Shown piece after piece: positions 45,576 to 53,788 of a DNA stretch of 64,000 bases. The notes beneath the pieces were generated by a model. It was not told the origin of the DNA and did no database searches. It was given only the letters and a program-made list of their open reading frames with translations. The translations under genes and the position numbers were made by a program. Source of the DNA: Plastoroseomonas hellenica (GTDB lineage Bacteria; Pseudomonadota; Alphaproteobacteria; Acetobacterales; Acetobacteraceae); the NCBI RefSeq assembly GCF_018129085.1, contig NZ_JAAGBB010000001.1:310001-374000 (forward strand). Direction: 5' to 3'. The number at the start of each line of letters is the position of its first letter. Within the stretch, counting starts at the first letter, position 1.

Positions 45576-47087
45576 TCAGCGCGCCGAGGCAGTCAGCCCG
45601 TAGCGGCGCTGCGCTTCTTCCGCATTGCGCGGTGGCTGGGCGGAGAGCGCCGTCAGCGGCACCGGCTGGGGCGGCCGTGCCGTGATCTCCAGCTCCTGCG
45701 CCTGGCCGCGCACGAAGCGTTCGATCGGCTCACGCAGCGCGGCCGCCGCCGGTCCGCCGATCACCGCATTCGCCATGCCGATGATCTGCTCGCGGAGCTG
45801 GGTCTCGTTCACCCGCTGCTGCGCGGCCTGCATGCGGAGCGCGCGCGGCAACAGGCCCTCGTCGCGATAGCGGATCGCCATCGCCAATAGCCGCATCCGT
45901 GTCATCAGGGTCTCCGCCGGGGCGTCGCGGTCGACGCCGTCCATGTCCATGGACAGGCTGATGCTGCCGAAGCCGGGTGCGGCGATGACGAAGCTCGGCA
46001 ATGTCATCCGGCCACCCTGCGGCTGGTAGCCGCCTTCCAGGGTGATATCGCCGACCAACGCCTGGTAGCCGAGCCGGGTCAGGAAATCCTGCAGTTGCGG
46101 AACGCCGTCGAGCCGCAGCCCGCGGAGCGCGGCCCGGCCGGTTCCGGCAAGCTGCGCGTCGGTCTCGGATTCTATGCGCAGGCTCTCGGCGCCACCGAGC
46201 ACGCGGCCGCCTTCCGAGAGGGTGAAGTTCTCGGCCAGGGCCTCCAGCCGGCCGGGCGTCGGTTCCGGCCGGCCTCCGGCGATGAGCTGGGTCCAGATGG
46301 TGGCGACATCGACGCCGCTGACGGCGAGCCGCGCCAGGCCGAAGGCGTCGGCGCCGCTGCCGCGCTGCCTTTCGCCCGCGAGATTCTCCAGCCGCAGCCG
46401 GGTCTGCCGGCCGGGGCCGTAATCCTCGACCGTCAGGCTGGCGACGCTGACGATCGTGTCGCTCTCGACGCGCAGCCCCTCGAGAGAGAAGCGGTCGAGG
46501 CTGACGGCATCGGGCGTGATGTTCTGCCCGGGCACCGCCGGGCGGCGGATGGTCAGGCCGTCGAGGCGCGCCTGCGCGACGGTCACCCGGGGCCCGCCCT
46601 GTTCGGTGGTGACGAGGTTCCGCAGCTCCGCCTGCCGCACGCCGTCCTCGCGCTGGCCGGTGATGGAGAGCGCATCGACCGTCGCCTCGGCGCCCGGACG
46701 GCGCAGCGTGACGCCGTCGAGGCGAAAGCTGCCGGCGCTGCTGTCGAGCACGGTGGCGCTCCGGTAGGCCATCTGCACATTGGGACCGAAGGTCGCGCGC
46801 AGGCGCCGGATCGCCGGATCCTCATCGGCCGGGGGCGGCGGCAGGGGCGCCACGGCCTGCGGCGCGGGAACGGCCGGCGGGCGACGGGCGGCGTCGGGGG
46901 CGGGCAGGGATGGCGCTGGCACCAGCGGTACCAGTGGCGCCGGCGTCGGCGTCGCGCCAAGCGCCGGGGGCTTGCCGCCTTGCGGCGCGCCTGGCGGGGC
47001 GAGCGGTGCCGGCTTCTGGGCGAGTGCCGCCCCGGTGGCCAGCAGCAGCGCGAGGGCGAGTTTCGGCGCAGCGGGAATGGGCGGCAT
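45576..47087 (-). CDS. Exported hypothetical protein, tandem paralogue 2
   Basis: A 503-residue protein starting MPPIPAAPKLALALLLATGA, a Sec signal cleaved near ALAQ. A roughly 60-residue Pro/Ala linker (about 25-88) precedes the domain shared with its downstream paralogue. The shared part includes [73 protein letters not shown] and AIRYRDEGLLPRALRM. No catalytic motif is seen. Each member ends in a motif like EITARPPQPVPL. The likely site is the periplasm. The family is unrecognised. Confidence 0.7.
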   Translation of the reverse strand: MPPIPAAPKLALALLLATGAALAQKPAPLAPPGAPQGGKPPALGATPTPAPLVPLVPAPSLPAPDAARRPPAVPAPQAVAPLPPPPADEDPAIRRLRATFGPNVQMAYRSATVLDSSAGSFRLDGVTLRRPGAEATVDALSITGQREDGVRQAELRNLVTTEQGGPRVTVAQARLDGLTIRRPAVPGQNITPDAVSLDRFSLEGLRVESDTIVSVASLTVEDYGPGRQTRLRLENLAGERQRGSGADAFGLARLAVSGVDVATIWTQLIAGGRPEPTPGRLEALAENFTLSEGGRVLGGAESLRIESETDAQLAGTGRAALRGLRLDGVPQLQDFLTRLGYQALVGDITLEGGYQPQGGRMTLPSFVIAAPGFGSISLSMDMDGVDRDAPAETLMTRMRLLAMAIRYRDEGLLPRALRMQAAQQRVNETQLREQIIGMANAVIGGPAAAALREPIERFVRGQAQELEITARPPQPVPLTALSAQPPRNAEEAQRRYGLTASAR

Positions 47088-47169
47088 GGGGCTTCCGAAC
47101 TATCGATAACGGGGCGCAATAATGCCCGAGGAGCGCCGGCGGCGCCATCCCTGGCGATCGGGGTGGGCC

Positions 47170-47886
47170 ATGCCCAATATCTCACAAATGCCTCAGCCGC
47201 CCGCCAAACCCGGCAATCGTGATGTCGCCGCCTTCCTCGAACGGCTCGGCGCCATGCCGGCGGTGCGCCCTGCCTCCGGCCGGCCGGCCCGGCTGCTCTT
47301 CGCGGTCGATGCCACCGCATCCCGGCAGCCGGCCTGGGACCGGGCCTGCCATCTGCAGGCGGAGATGTTCGCGGCCGTGCAGGGATTGGGCGGGCTCGCC
47401 ATATCGCTCTGCTACTGGCGCGGCTACGGGGAATGCGCCGCGACCCCCTTCCTGGCCGATGCCGCAGAGCTCGGCCGCCGCATGGCGGGGGTAAGGTGCC
47501 TCGGCGGCCAGACCCAGATCCTGCGGATGCTCGGCCACGCGCTCAACGCCACGCGGGCGGAGAAGCTCGCCGCCATCGTCATGGTGGGCGACGCCGCCGA
47601 AGAGCCGCCGGATCCGATCTGCCACGCCGCCGGCGAGCTCGGCCTGCGCGGCGTGCCCATCTTCGCCTTCCTGGAGGGCGAGGATCCTGCCGCGTCGTCG
47701 CTGTTCCGGCAGGTCGCGACCCTGTCGGGCGGCGCCTTCGCGCCCTTCGACCCCGCGAGTGCCGCGATGCTGCGCGACCTGCTGCGCGCCGTCGCGGTCT
47801 TTGCCGCGGGTGGGCGCGGGGCGCTGGCGGCGCTTCCGGATGCGGCGGCACGGTGCATCGCGGGCCAATTGCCCGCGCCCCGCTGA
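47170..47886 (+). CDS. VWA domain-containing protein
   Basis: A 238-residue protein consisting essentially of one von Willebrand A domain: RPARLLFAVDATASRQPAWD at about 40-60 carries a DxTxS MIDAS variant of DxSxS, with later GGQTQILRML and IVMVGDAAEEPPD segments. There is no signal peptide. ATG 47170 is favoured over an upstream ATG at 47122. It overlaps the next gene by one base (TGATG). VWA proteins often partner with AAA ATPases or chaperones; here the partner in the operon is a J-domain membrane protein. Confidence 0.85.
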   Translation: MPNISQMPQPPAKPGNRDVAAFLERLGAMPAVRPASGRPARLLFAVDATASRQPAWDRACHLQAEMFAAVQGLGGLAISLCYWRGYGECAATPFLADAAELGRRMAGVRCLGGQTQILRMLGHALNATRAEKLAAIVMVGDAAEEPPDPICHAAGELGLRGVPIFAFLEGEDPAASSLFRQVATLSGGAFAPFDPASAAMLRDLLRAVAVFAAGGRGALAALPDAAARCIAGQLPAPR

Positions 47887-48584
47887 TGGCCCTCGCCGCA
47901 CTGCTGCTCGGCTTCCTCGCGCTGCTGCTGGCGCTGGCCGTGCTGCGCGTCTTTGCCGGTGCCTCGGTGGAAGCAGTGAAGAAGGGGCTGGCCTCTGGGG
48001 CCGCCGCGCTCGGCGTCGTGATGGCTGCCTTGCTGCTGGCCACCGGGCGTGGACCCCAGCTCGTCTGGGCGCTGGCGCTCTTCGCGCCGGTGCTCTGGCA
48101 ATGGTGGCGGGGGCGCCGCTTCGCCCGCCGGTTCGGCGGCGAGAGCGCGTCCGGACAGGAGACACGGGTCGCGACCGCGATGCTGGAGATGGTGCTGGAC
48201 CACGCGACCGGGCGGATGACCGGGCGGGTACTGGCCGGACGCTTCGCCGGCGCGGATCTCGCGGAGCTTGGGCGGGCGGCATCGCTGGATCTGCTCGCCG
48301 AATGCGCGGCCACGGATCCGGACAGTGTGCCGCTGCTGGAGGCCTGGCTCGATCGTGCCCATCCGGACTGGCGGGATGCATCGCAATCGCCGCCGCCGGC
48401 GTCCGACGCGCCGATGACCCGGACCGAGGCGCTGGCCATTCTGGGCCTCGCGGAAGGTGCCAGCGAGGACGCCGTCCGCGCCGCGCATCGCCGGATGATG
48501 CGCGCCGCGCATCCCGACCAGGGCGGCAGCGACTGGCTGGCCGCCCGCCTCAACGCCGCACGCGACCTGCTGCTCCGGCGCTGA
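47886..48584 (+). CDS. Membrane-anchored J-domain protein
   Basis: A 232-residue protein. Two N-terminal transmembrane helices (about 2-24 and 33-52, MALAALLLGFLALLLALAVL and GVVMAALLLATG) and a short third hydrophobic stretch are followed by a soluble segment. The C-terminal J domain is at about 175-232 with the HPD motif in HRRMMRAAHPDQGG. The layout resembles DjlA/TIM14-like Hsp70 co-chaperones at the membrane. It is coupled to the VWA gene. It would stimulate DnaK at the inner membrane; the client is unknown. Confidence 0.85.
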   Translation: MALAALLLGFLALLLALAVLRVFAGASVEAVKKGLASGAAALGVVMAALLLATGRGPQLVWALALFAPVLWQWWRGRRFARRFGGESASGQETRVATAMLEMVLDHATGRMTGRVLAGRFAGADLAELGRAASLDLLAECAATDPDSVPLLEAWLDRAHPDWRDASQSPPPASDAPMTRTEALAILGLAEGASEDAVRAAHRRMMRAAHPDQGGSDWLAARLNAARDLLLRR

Positions 48585-48818
48585 AACTCATTCGTCACGA
48601 AGCGTGGAACCCTGGACCCTGCGGGGCGTTCCATGCCCTGATCGTGATGACGGTACGGGATGCGCGGCGATGCCGATGAATCCTGGGCCGTCCGGCCTTT
48701 GCATTGCAGCGAGGCAAGCACGGGTTGGTTGTGCCTGCCGGACGGTGCTGCCACAAATTGGACGCCGCGCCGTGTTCCCATCCGTCTTCAGACGCTACGC
48801 CGAAGGAATCGCCGCATC

Positions 48819-49691
48819 GTGAGTCTTAAGCCCCTCAAGAAGGCCGTCATGCCCGTCGCCGGCTTGGGCACCCGCTTCCTTCCCGCCACCAAGGCGATGG
48901 CGAAGGAGATGCTGCCCGTCGTCGACAAGCCGCTGATCCAATATGCGGTCGAGGAGGCGCGCGCCGCCGGCATCGAGCAATTCTGCTTCATCTCCGGTCG
49001 CGGCAAGACCGCGATCGTCGAGCATTTCGACGTCGCCTACGAGCTTGAGCGGACGCTCGCCGAGCGTGGCAAGCAGGCGGAGCTGGATGCGCTTCGTGCC
49101 CAGGCGGTGCAGCCCGGCGCCATCGCGACCGTGCGCCAGCAGGTGCCGATGGGCCTGGGCCACGCCATCTGGTGTGCCCGCGCCTTCGTCGGCGATGATC
49201 CCTTCGCCATCCTGCTGCCCGATGACCTGATGATGTGCGACGTCTCCTGCACCGCCCAGCTCGCCGAGGCCTATCGCGAGACCGGTGGCAACGTGGTCGC
49301 GATCGAGGAGGTTCCGCGCGAGCGCGTGAACCGGTACGGCGTGCTCGATATCGAGAAGGACATGGGCCGGCTGGTCTCCGTGAAGGGGCTGGTCGAAAAG
49401 CCGCCGGTCGATCAGGCGCCGTCCAACCTCACCATCATCGGCCGCTACGTGCTGATGCCGGAGGTGATCGGCCATCTCGCGAAGATGGAGAAGGGCGCGG
49501 GCGGCGAGGTGCAGCTCACCGACAGCATGGCCAAGCTGATCGGCCAGCAACCCTTCCACGGCGTCCGCTACGAGGGCCGCCGTTTCGACTGCGGCGACAA
49601 GGCCGGTTTCCTGGAGGCGCAGGTCGCCTTCGCGCTGAAGCGTCCTGACCTGGCGCCGGCGATGCAGGCGATCCTGCGCCGCTACGCCTGA
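48819..49691 (+). CDS. galU: UTP--glucose-1-phosphate uridylyltransferase
   Basis: A 290-residue nucleotidyltransferase making UDP-glucose for polysaccharide and lipid glycosylation. KAVMPVAGLGTRFLPATKAM is the nucleotide-binding loop, KEMLPVVDKPLIQYAVEEA follows, and DDLMMCD, KPPVDQAPSNLTIIGRY and the RRFDCGDKAGFLEA stretch are typical. The GTG start at 48819 has AAGGAA upstream. The frame is open to 48660 without homology. A GC hairpin follows the stop. Confidence 0.95.
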   Translation: MSLKPLKKAVMPVAGLGTRFLPATKAMAKEMLPVVDKPLIQYAVEEARAAGIEQFCFISGRGKTAIVEHFDVAYELERTLAERGKQAELDALRAQAVQPGAIATVRQQVPMGLGHAIWCARAFVGDDPFAILLPDDLMMCDVSCTAQLAEAYRETGGNVVAIEEVPRERVNRYGVLDIEKDMGRLVSVKGLVEKPPVDQAPSNLTIIGRYVLMPEVIGHLAKMEKGAGGEVQLTDSMAKLIGQQPFHGVRYEGRRFDCGDKAGFLEAQVAFALKRPDLAPAMQAILRRYA

Positions 49692-49703
49692 CCATCCTGA
49701 GCG

Positions 49704-49730
49704 CCCATGCGGCGGCCGCGGCCGCATGGG
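49704..49730. terminator. GC hairpin between galU and the GST gene
   Basis: A perfect 10-bp stem CCCATGCGGC / GCCGCATGGG with a 7-base loop, between convergent genes. It has no T-run, so termination strength is uncertain. Confidence 0.5.
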
Positions 49731-49742
49731 GGCGGCATGGCG

Positions 49743-50414
49743 TCAGGCGGGCGGCGCCGCGACGCTCACCCGCTCCTGCTCCAGCGCGCGCTGCACGGCC
49801 GGCCGCGCGAGGATGCGCGCGCTGAGCCGGGCCCAGGCCGGGTAGTGGCCTGCCATCTCGATCCCGATCCTCTGGCCCCAGAGCCAGAAGACGAGCAGGA
49901 AGGGATCGGCGATGCTGTACTGGCCCGGCACAGCCCAGTCCCGGCCATCCGCCAGCAGCGCCTCGATATGCGCATATTGCCCGCCGAGATTCTCCTCGCC
50001 CTTGGCGATGATGGCGGCGTGCTGCACCGGATCTGCGGTGAAACGGTGCGCGCGCCAGATCTGGCCAAAGGACTGCCCGTGCACGGTGCCGGACAGCCAG
50101 TTCATCCATTCGAGGCATCGCGCCTCGGCCGCGGGGTCACCGGGCAGCAGCCTGGCCTCCGGATGGCTGCGCGCCAGGAAGAACAGGATCGCCGGGGCTT
50201 CCGTCAGGAGGCCAGTGGCGCCGCCAGCACTGCCCGGCATGCCAGCCAGCGCGGGCACCCGTCCCTTCGGGTTGAGCGCCAGGTATTCGGGCGTGCTGGT
50301 GCCCTCGGCATTTCGCGCGGAGCGCAGCTCCAGCGCATAGGGGATGCCGATCTCCTCCAGCACGATATGCGGCGCGAGGGAGCAGGCGCCGGGGGAATAA
50401 TAGAGGCGATGCAT
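49743..50414 (-). CDS. Glutathione S-transferase family protein
   Basis: A 223-residue cytosolic GST. MHRLYYSPGACSLAPHIVLE is the beta-class N-terminus, in which Cys10 region residues (PGACSLAPH) contact glutathione. LNPKGRVPAL and TEAPAILFFLA form the thioredoxin-like domain, and the C-domain includes YSIADPFLLVFW. ATG 50414 has GGAGT upstream. It follows the FMN-binding gene by 35 bases on the same strand and may be controlled by the divergent LysR protein. A detoxification role is inferred. Confidence 0.9.
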   Translation of the reverse strand: MHRLYYSPGACSLAPHIVLEEIGIPYALELRSARNAEGTSTPEYLALNPKGRVPALAGMPGSAGGATGLLTEAPAILFFLARSHPEARLLPGDPAAEARCLEWMNWLSGTVHGQSFGQIWRAHRFTADPVQHAAIIAKGEENLGGQYAHIEALLADGRDWAVPGQYSIADPFLLVFWLWGQRIGIEMAGHYPAWARLSARILARPAVQRALEQERVSVAAPPA

Positions 50415-50449
50415 CGGAACTCCTTGCCGCAGTGGATGGCTGCCGGGCG

Positions 50450-51070
50450 TCATGGCTCGCCGCCGGTCCTCTGCGCGGCGCGCAGCTTGGCGAGCTCGGC
50501 CTCCGCCGTTTCCAGCCGCGCCACCAACGGCGCGAGTTCGGCCGCGCTGTAGCGCGGCGTGATGTGCTGCGGGCAGTTCCACTCGAAGCCCGCGATATCG
50601 ATCAGGATCGCGCGCTCTGCCCGGTCCTCGATGCCGGGCGGCGCCAGGTCGGCGACCAGCGCGGCATCCTCGCCTTCCCGCACCACCCGCGCATGGCCGA
50701 GGATCTTCAGCCGCCGCCGCGCCGGGTAATCCATCAGGAACAGCGCGACGCGGTCGTCGCCGGCGAGGTTGCCGACGCTCACATGCTGGCGGTTGCCGAC
50801 GAGATCGGCGAAGCCCAACCGGGTCGGCGACAGCACCCGCAGGAAGCCGGGCGGCCCGCCGCGATGTTGAAGGTAGGGCCAGCCGGTTTCCGAAACACTC
50901 GCCATGTAGACGCTGTCGCGCGCCGCGACGAAGGCGGTCTCGTCCGGGCCGAGCTGGCCGTCCTCCCGCCCATCCCGCGCCACGCGCTCGTAGCGGCTGC
51001 GGGACCCGATGCGGGTCTGTTCCGCCTGCACGGCGGGGGTGAAGGCGATCTCGGCGTAGTGGCGGCCCAT
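50450..51070 (-). CDS. Pyridoxamine 5'-phosphate oxidase family FMN-binding protein
   Basis: A 206-residue split-barrel flavoprotein. YMASVSETGWPYLQHRGGPP is the typical FMN-binding entry; GFADLVGNRQHVSVGNLAGDDRVALFLMDY and RLKILGHARVV follow, as in the subfamily often annotated near LysR genes. A C-terminal coiled coil (AELAPLVARLETAEAELAKL) is unusual. It is divergent from the lysR gene and co-oriented with a GST gene, suggesting a LysR-regulated detoxification pair. Confidence 0.88.
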   Translation of the reverse strand: MGRHYAEIAFTPAVQAEQTRIGSRSRYERVARDGREDGQLGPDETAFVAARDSVYMASVSETGWPYLQHRGGPPGFLRVLSPTRLGFADLVGNRQHVSVGNLAGDDRVALFLMDYPARRRLKILGHARVVREGEDAALVADLAPPGIEDRAERAILIDIAGFEWNCPQHITPRYSAAELAPLVARLETAEAELAKLRAAQRTGGEP

Positions 51071-51153
51071 GGCGGCAGCTCCTGTCCGGTGCGACGCGGC
51101 GCCACCATCACACTTGCTTCCAGTGTGGAGAATGCCAGGAGTGTGGCATTGAT

Positions 51154-51172
51154 AATTCCTGCTACTGGAATT
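51154..51172. promoter_or_regulatory. Candidate LysR-type operator palindrome
   Basis: AATTCC-N7-GGAATT is a perfect 6-bp dyad fitting the LysR T-N11-A layout, located 5 bases before the lysR-type ATG in the divergent gap. Autoregulation and control of the flavoprotein gene are inferred. Confidence 0.4.
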
Positions 51173-51177
51173 CTGGC

Positions 51178-52122
51178 ATGGACCGCCTCGACGAGCTCCG
51201 TCTCTTCCTTGCCGTGCTCGACAGCGGCGGCCTGGCGGCTGCCGGTCGCCGGCTGGGCCATTCGCCGCCCGCCGTTACCCGCATGCTGGCGGGGCTGGAG
51301 GCGAGGCTCGGGGTCCGACTGATCGAGCGCACCACCCGCCAGATCGCCCCCACGGATGCCGGCCGCCGCCTGGCCGACCAGGCGCGGCGCCTGCTCGCCG
51401 ACTATGCGGAGGCGATCGAGGGCGCGGCGCTCGAGGCGGTGACGCCGCGCGGCCGGCTGCGCATCGCGGCCCCCCTGGTCTTCGGCCGACTGCATGTGGC
51501 GCCCGTCGTCACCGCCTTCCTCGACGCTTTCCCCGAGGTGCGGGTCGAGCTGCTGCTGTCGGATGCCGTTGCCGATCTGCTGGAGGAGGGGATCGACATC
51601 GCGGTTCGCATCGGGGCGCAGCCGGATTCCGGCTTCACGCTGCGCAGGCTGGGCGCCATCGGGCGGGTGGTGGTCGCGAGCCCGGCCTATCTGGCGCGCC
51701 ACGGCACGCCTGCCCGGCCGGAGGAGGTAAGGGGGCACGCGATCATCCACTTTGGGCGACCGGGACCAGCCCCGGAATGGATCTTCGCGATGCCGTCAGG
51801 CGCGCCCCGCGCCATCCCCGTCATGCCGCGCCTGACGGTGAACCTGGCCGAGGCGGCGGTGGAGGCGGCGATCGCGGGGCGCGGCCTGCTCGCCGCGCTT
51901 GGCTATCAGGTCGCCGCGGCGGTTGCCGATGGCCGGCTGGTGCGGCTGCTACGCGACCATGAGATGCCGGCGCGGCCGGTTGCGCTGGTCTTCCCGAGCG
52001 GGCGCCTGATGCCGCGCCGCCTGCGGGCCTTTATCGATTTCGCGGCGCCGCGCCTGGAGCGCATCGCCGGGGAGGTGCATCTGCTCCTGGGACCGAAGGC
52101 AGGTGGATCGTCGGCGGCGTGA
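51178..52122 (+). CDS. LysR family transcriptional regulator
   Basis: A 314-residue LysR protein. The winged HTH MDRLDELRLFLAVLDSGGLA and AAGRRLGHSPPAVTRMLAGL occupies residues 1-60. The periplasmic-binding-like effector domain has GRLRIAAPLVFGRLHVAPVV, RVELLLSDAVADLLEEGIDI and VRIGAQPDSGFTLRRLG. It is divergent from the FMN-binding/GST pair, the classical arrangement for a LysR activator and its targets. The effector is unknown. Confidence 0.93.
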   Translation: MDRLDELRLFLAVLDSGGLAAAGRRLGHSPPAVTRMLAGLEARLGVRLIERTTRQIAPTDAGRRLADQARRLLADYAEAIEGAALEAVTPRGRLRIAAPLVFGRLHVAPVVTAFLDAFPEVRVELLLSDAVADLLEEGIDIAVRIGAQPDSGFTLRRLGAIGRVVVASPAYLARHGTPARPEEVRGHAIIHFGRPGPAPEWIFAMPSGAPRAIPVMPRLTVNLAEAAVEAAIAGRGLLAALGYQVAAAVADGRLVRLLRDHEMPARPVALVFPSGRLMPRRLRAFIDFAAPRLERIAGEVHLLLGPKAGGSSAA

Positions 52123-52167
52123 AGCCGTCTCCAGGAGCCAAGGGCCGCGATCCGCGCCGTCTCGGAT

Positions 52168-52269
52168 AGAGCGTGATGACTTGAGGGTGGAATCGCCGAA
52201 AAGTCTGAATCACGCGACCGAACAAAGGGCTGGACATGATGCGTGAGCGCTTGCGAGCGCATCATGCTC
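52168..52269. repeat. Dispersed palindromic repeat, family 1 (copy 3)
   Basis: A 102-bp copy, near identical to 22719-22819. It begins AGAGCGTGATGACTTGAGGG, shares CGCCGAAAAGTCTGAATCAC, and ends with the same hairpin ATGATGCG-N11-CGCATCAT. It lies between the convergent lysR and carboxypeptidase genes. Confidence 0.88.
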
Positions 52270-52286
52270 CAGCGGGGAGGCTGTGC

Positions 52287-53492
52287 TCAGCGCTCCGCGA
52301 CGCGCCGCCGACGGTCGTTGCGCGGTGGCGAACGGTCGCCCTGCTCCACGCGGGTCGCGCGCCGTGCCGTCGCCTGCCGCGGTGGCTCCAGGCGCTGGCT
52401 GCGTGCGCCGAGGGCGGTGCGCGTCGCAACGGTCCGCCGCGCTGGTGCCGCTGCCATCGGGGGCCGCGGCAGCGACCGGGCCGCGGCGCGCGTGGTCACC
52501 ATCGCCCGTGTCTGGCGTGTGGCCTGGCGCACCGGCACCCGCGCCTCGATCACCCGGCGCCCGGACAGCGTCGCCGCCCGCGCTGCGGAAACCAGGCCGA
52601 CACCGCCCCGCGATGCCAGGAGCGGCTCGCGCGCTGCGACGCCGAGACGGGCGAAGGCCTGGTCCAGGATCGCCATCATGTGCCGGTCGCGCTCCCGGCC
52701 GGTGGAGCCGCCGAACACCGCTGCCACCAGCCGCTGCCCGTCGCGCTCCACGCTGGCCACGAGGTTGAAACCGCTGTCGTTCACATAGCCGGTCTTGATG
52801 CCGTCGGTGCCCTCATACTCCGCGAGCAGGCGGTTGTGGTTGGCGATCACCTGGCCGCGGTAGCGGAAGCTGTCGGCGGAGAAATAGTGGTAGCGGTTGG
52901 GGAAATCCTCCCGCAGGCGCCGCCCGAGCAGGGCCATGTCGCGCGCCGTCGTCACCTGGTCAGGGTCGGGCAGGCCGGACGCGTTGCGGAACGTGGTCCG
53001 CGTCATGCCGAGCGCCCGGGCGCGCAGCGTCATCATCTGCGCGAAACGCTGCTCATCGCCGCCGCCCAGGCGTTCACCGATCGCCGCCGCCACGTCATTC
53101 GCCGATTTCGTCACCAGCGCCAGGATCGCCTGTTCCGCGGTCAGCGAGGCGCCGGCCGGGAGCCCGAGCCGCGAAGGCGGTTGCGACGCTGCCTCGCGCG
53201 ACATCACGATCGGCGTGTCGAGGCTGATACGGCCGTCCCGCATCGCCTCGAACAGCATGTAGAGCGTCATCATCTTGGTCAGCGAGGCGGGATGCCGCTG
53301 CTCATCCGCATTCGCCGCCATCAGCGTGGCGCCGGTGCGCGCGTCCTGGACGATGGCGGCGTAGCGGTCGCTGCCGATCTGCGCTTGGGCGGCACCCGGC
53401 AGGGCAGCAGCCAGCAACCAGGCCCCCAGCAGACCGAGCGCGCGGCGAAGTGGGAAAGGCCGGCCCGGCCGGGCGGCGCTGTTCGTCATCAT
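52287..53492 (-). CDS. D-alanyl-D-alanine carboxypeptidase (class C low-mass PBP) with basic C-terminal tail
   Basis: A 401-residue serine carboxypeptidase trimming peptidoglycan pentapeptides. The signal peptide ends near GAAQAQ at residue 37. The catalytic SxxK is Ser70-Leu-Thr-Lys73, SxN is Ser130-Ala-Asn132, and KTG is 233-235. Beyond about residue 275 the usual PBP5 beta domain and amphipathic membrane anchor are replaced by a long Arg/Ala/Pro-rich tail (ARRTVATRTALGARSQRLEP ... RNDRRRRVAER), with a very high predicted pI. The tail may bind wall polymers or nucleoid-free anionic surfaces; this is inference. ATG 53492 has GGGGAGC upstream. Confidence 0.92.
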   Translation of the reverse strand: MMTNSAARPGRPFPLRRALGLLGAWLLAAALPGAAQAQIGSDRYAAIVQDARTGATLMAANADEQRHPASLTKMMTLYMLFEAMRDGRISLDTPIVMSREAASQPPSRLGLPAGASLTAEQAILALVTKSANDVAAAIGERLGGGDEQRFAQMMTLRARALGMTRTTFRNASGLPDPDQVTTARDMALLGRRLREDFPNRYHYFSADSFRYRGQVIANHNRLLAEYEGTDGIKTGYVNDSGFNLVASVERDGQRLVAAVFGGSTGRERDRHMMAILDQAFARLGVAAREPLLASRGGVGLVSAARAATLSGRRVIEARVPVRQATRQTRAMVTTRAAARSLPRPPMAAAPARRTVATRTALGARSQRLEPPRQATARRATRVEQGDRSPPRNDRRRRVAER

Positions 53493-53699
53493 GCAAGCTC
53501 CCCAAGGGCGCGGGCGGCCCCCCTCGGCCGCGTCGCACCCTTCCCGCGCGCAGCTTAAGCAATCGGAGGCGTGGCTGTCCACCGTCTCGCTACGGAAATG
53601 GGGAAGGGACAAGGGGTTAAAACAACACCTTAAACGCCGACGGCAGCGCCCATGGAGGCGGGCGCAGACTTCACGCGACGAAGTCACCAGGGCGTTATG

Positions 53700-53766
53700 T
53701 TGCAGCGCAAAAAAACTCTTGCATCGCTGTCATCCGCTGCTCTAAAAACCGGCATGTTGCACCGCA
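53700..53766. promoter_or_regulatory. Candidate PhaR-type operator cluster upstream of phasin gene
   Basis: Three related elements, TTGC-AGC-GCAA (53700), TTGC-ATC-GCTG (53719) and TTGC-ACC-GCAC (53757), lie in the 90 bases before the phasin start. TGC/GCA dyads near phasin genes are known PhaR targets in other alphaproteobacteria; assignment here is inference. Confidence 0.4.
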
Positions 53767-53788
53767 CCATGGCAATCCGGAGAGCCGG

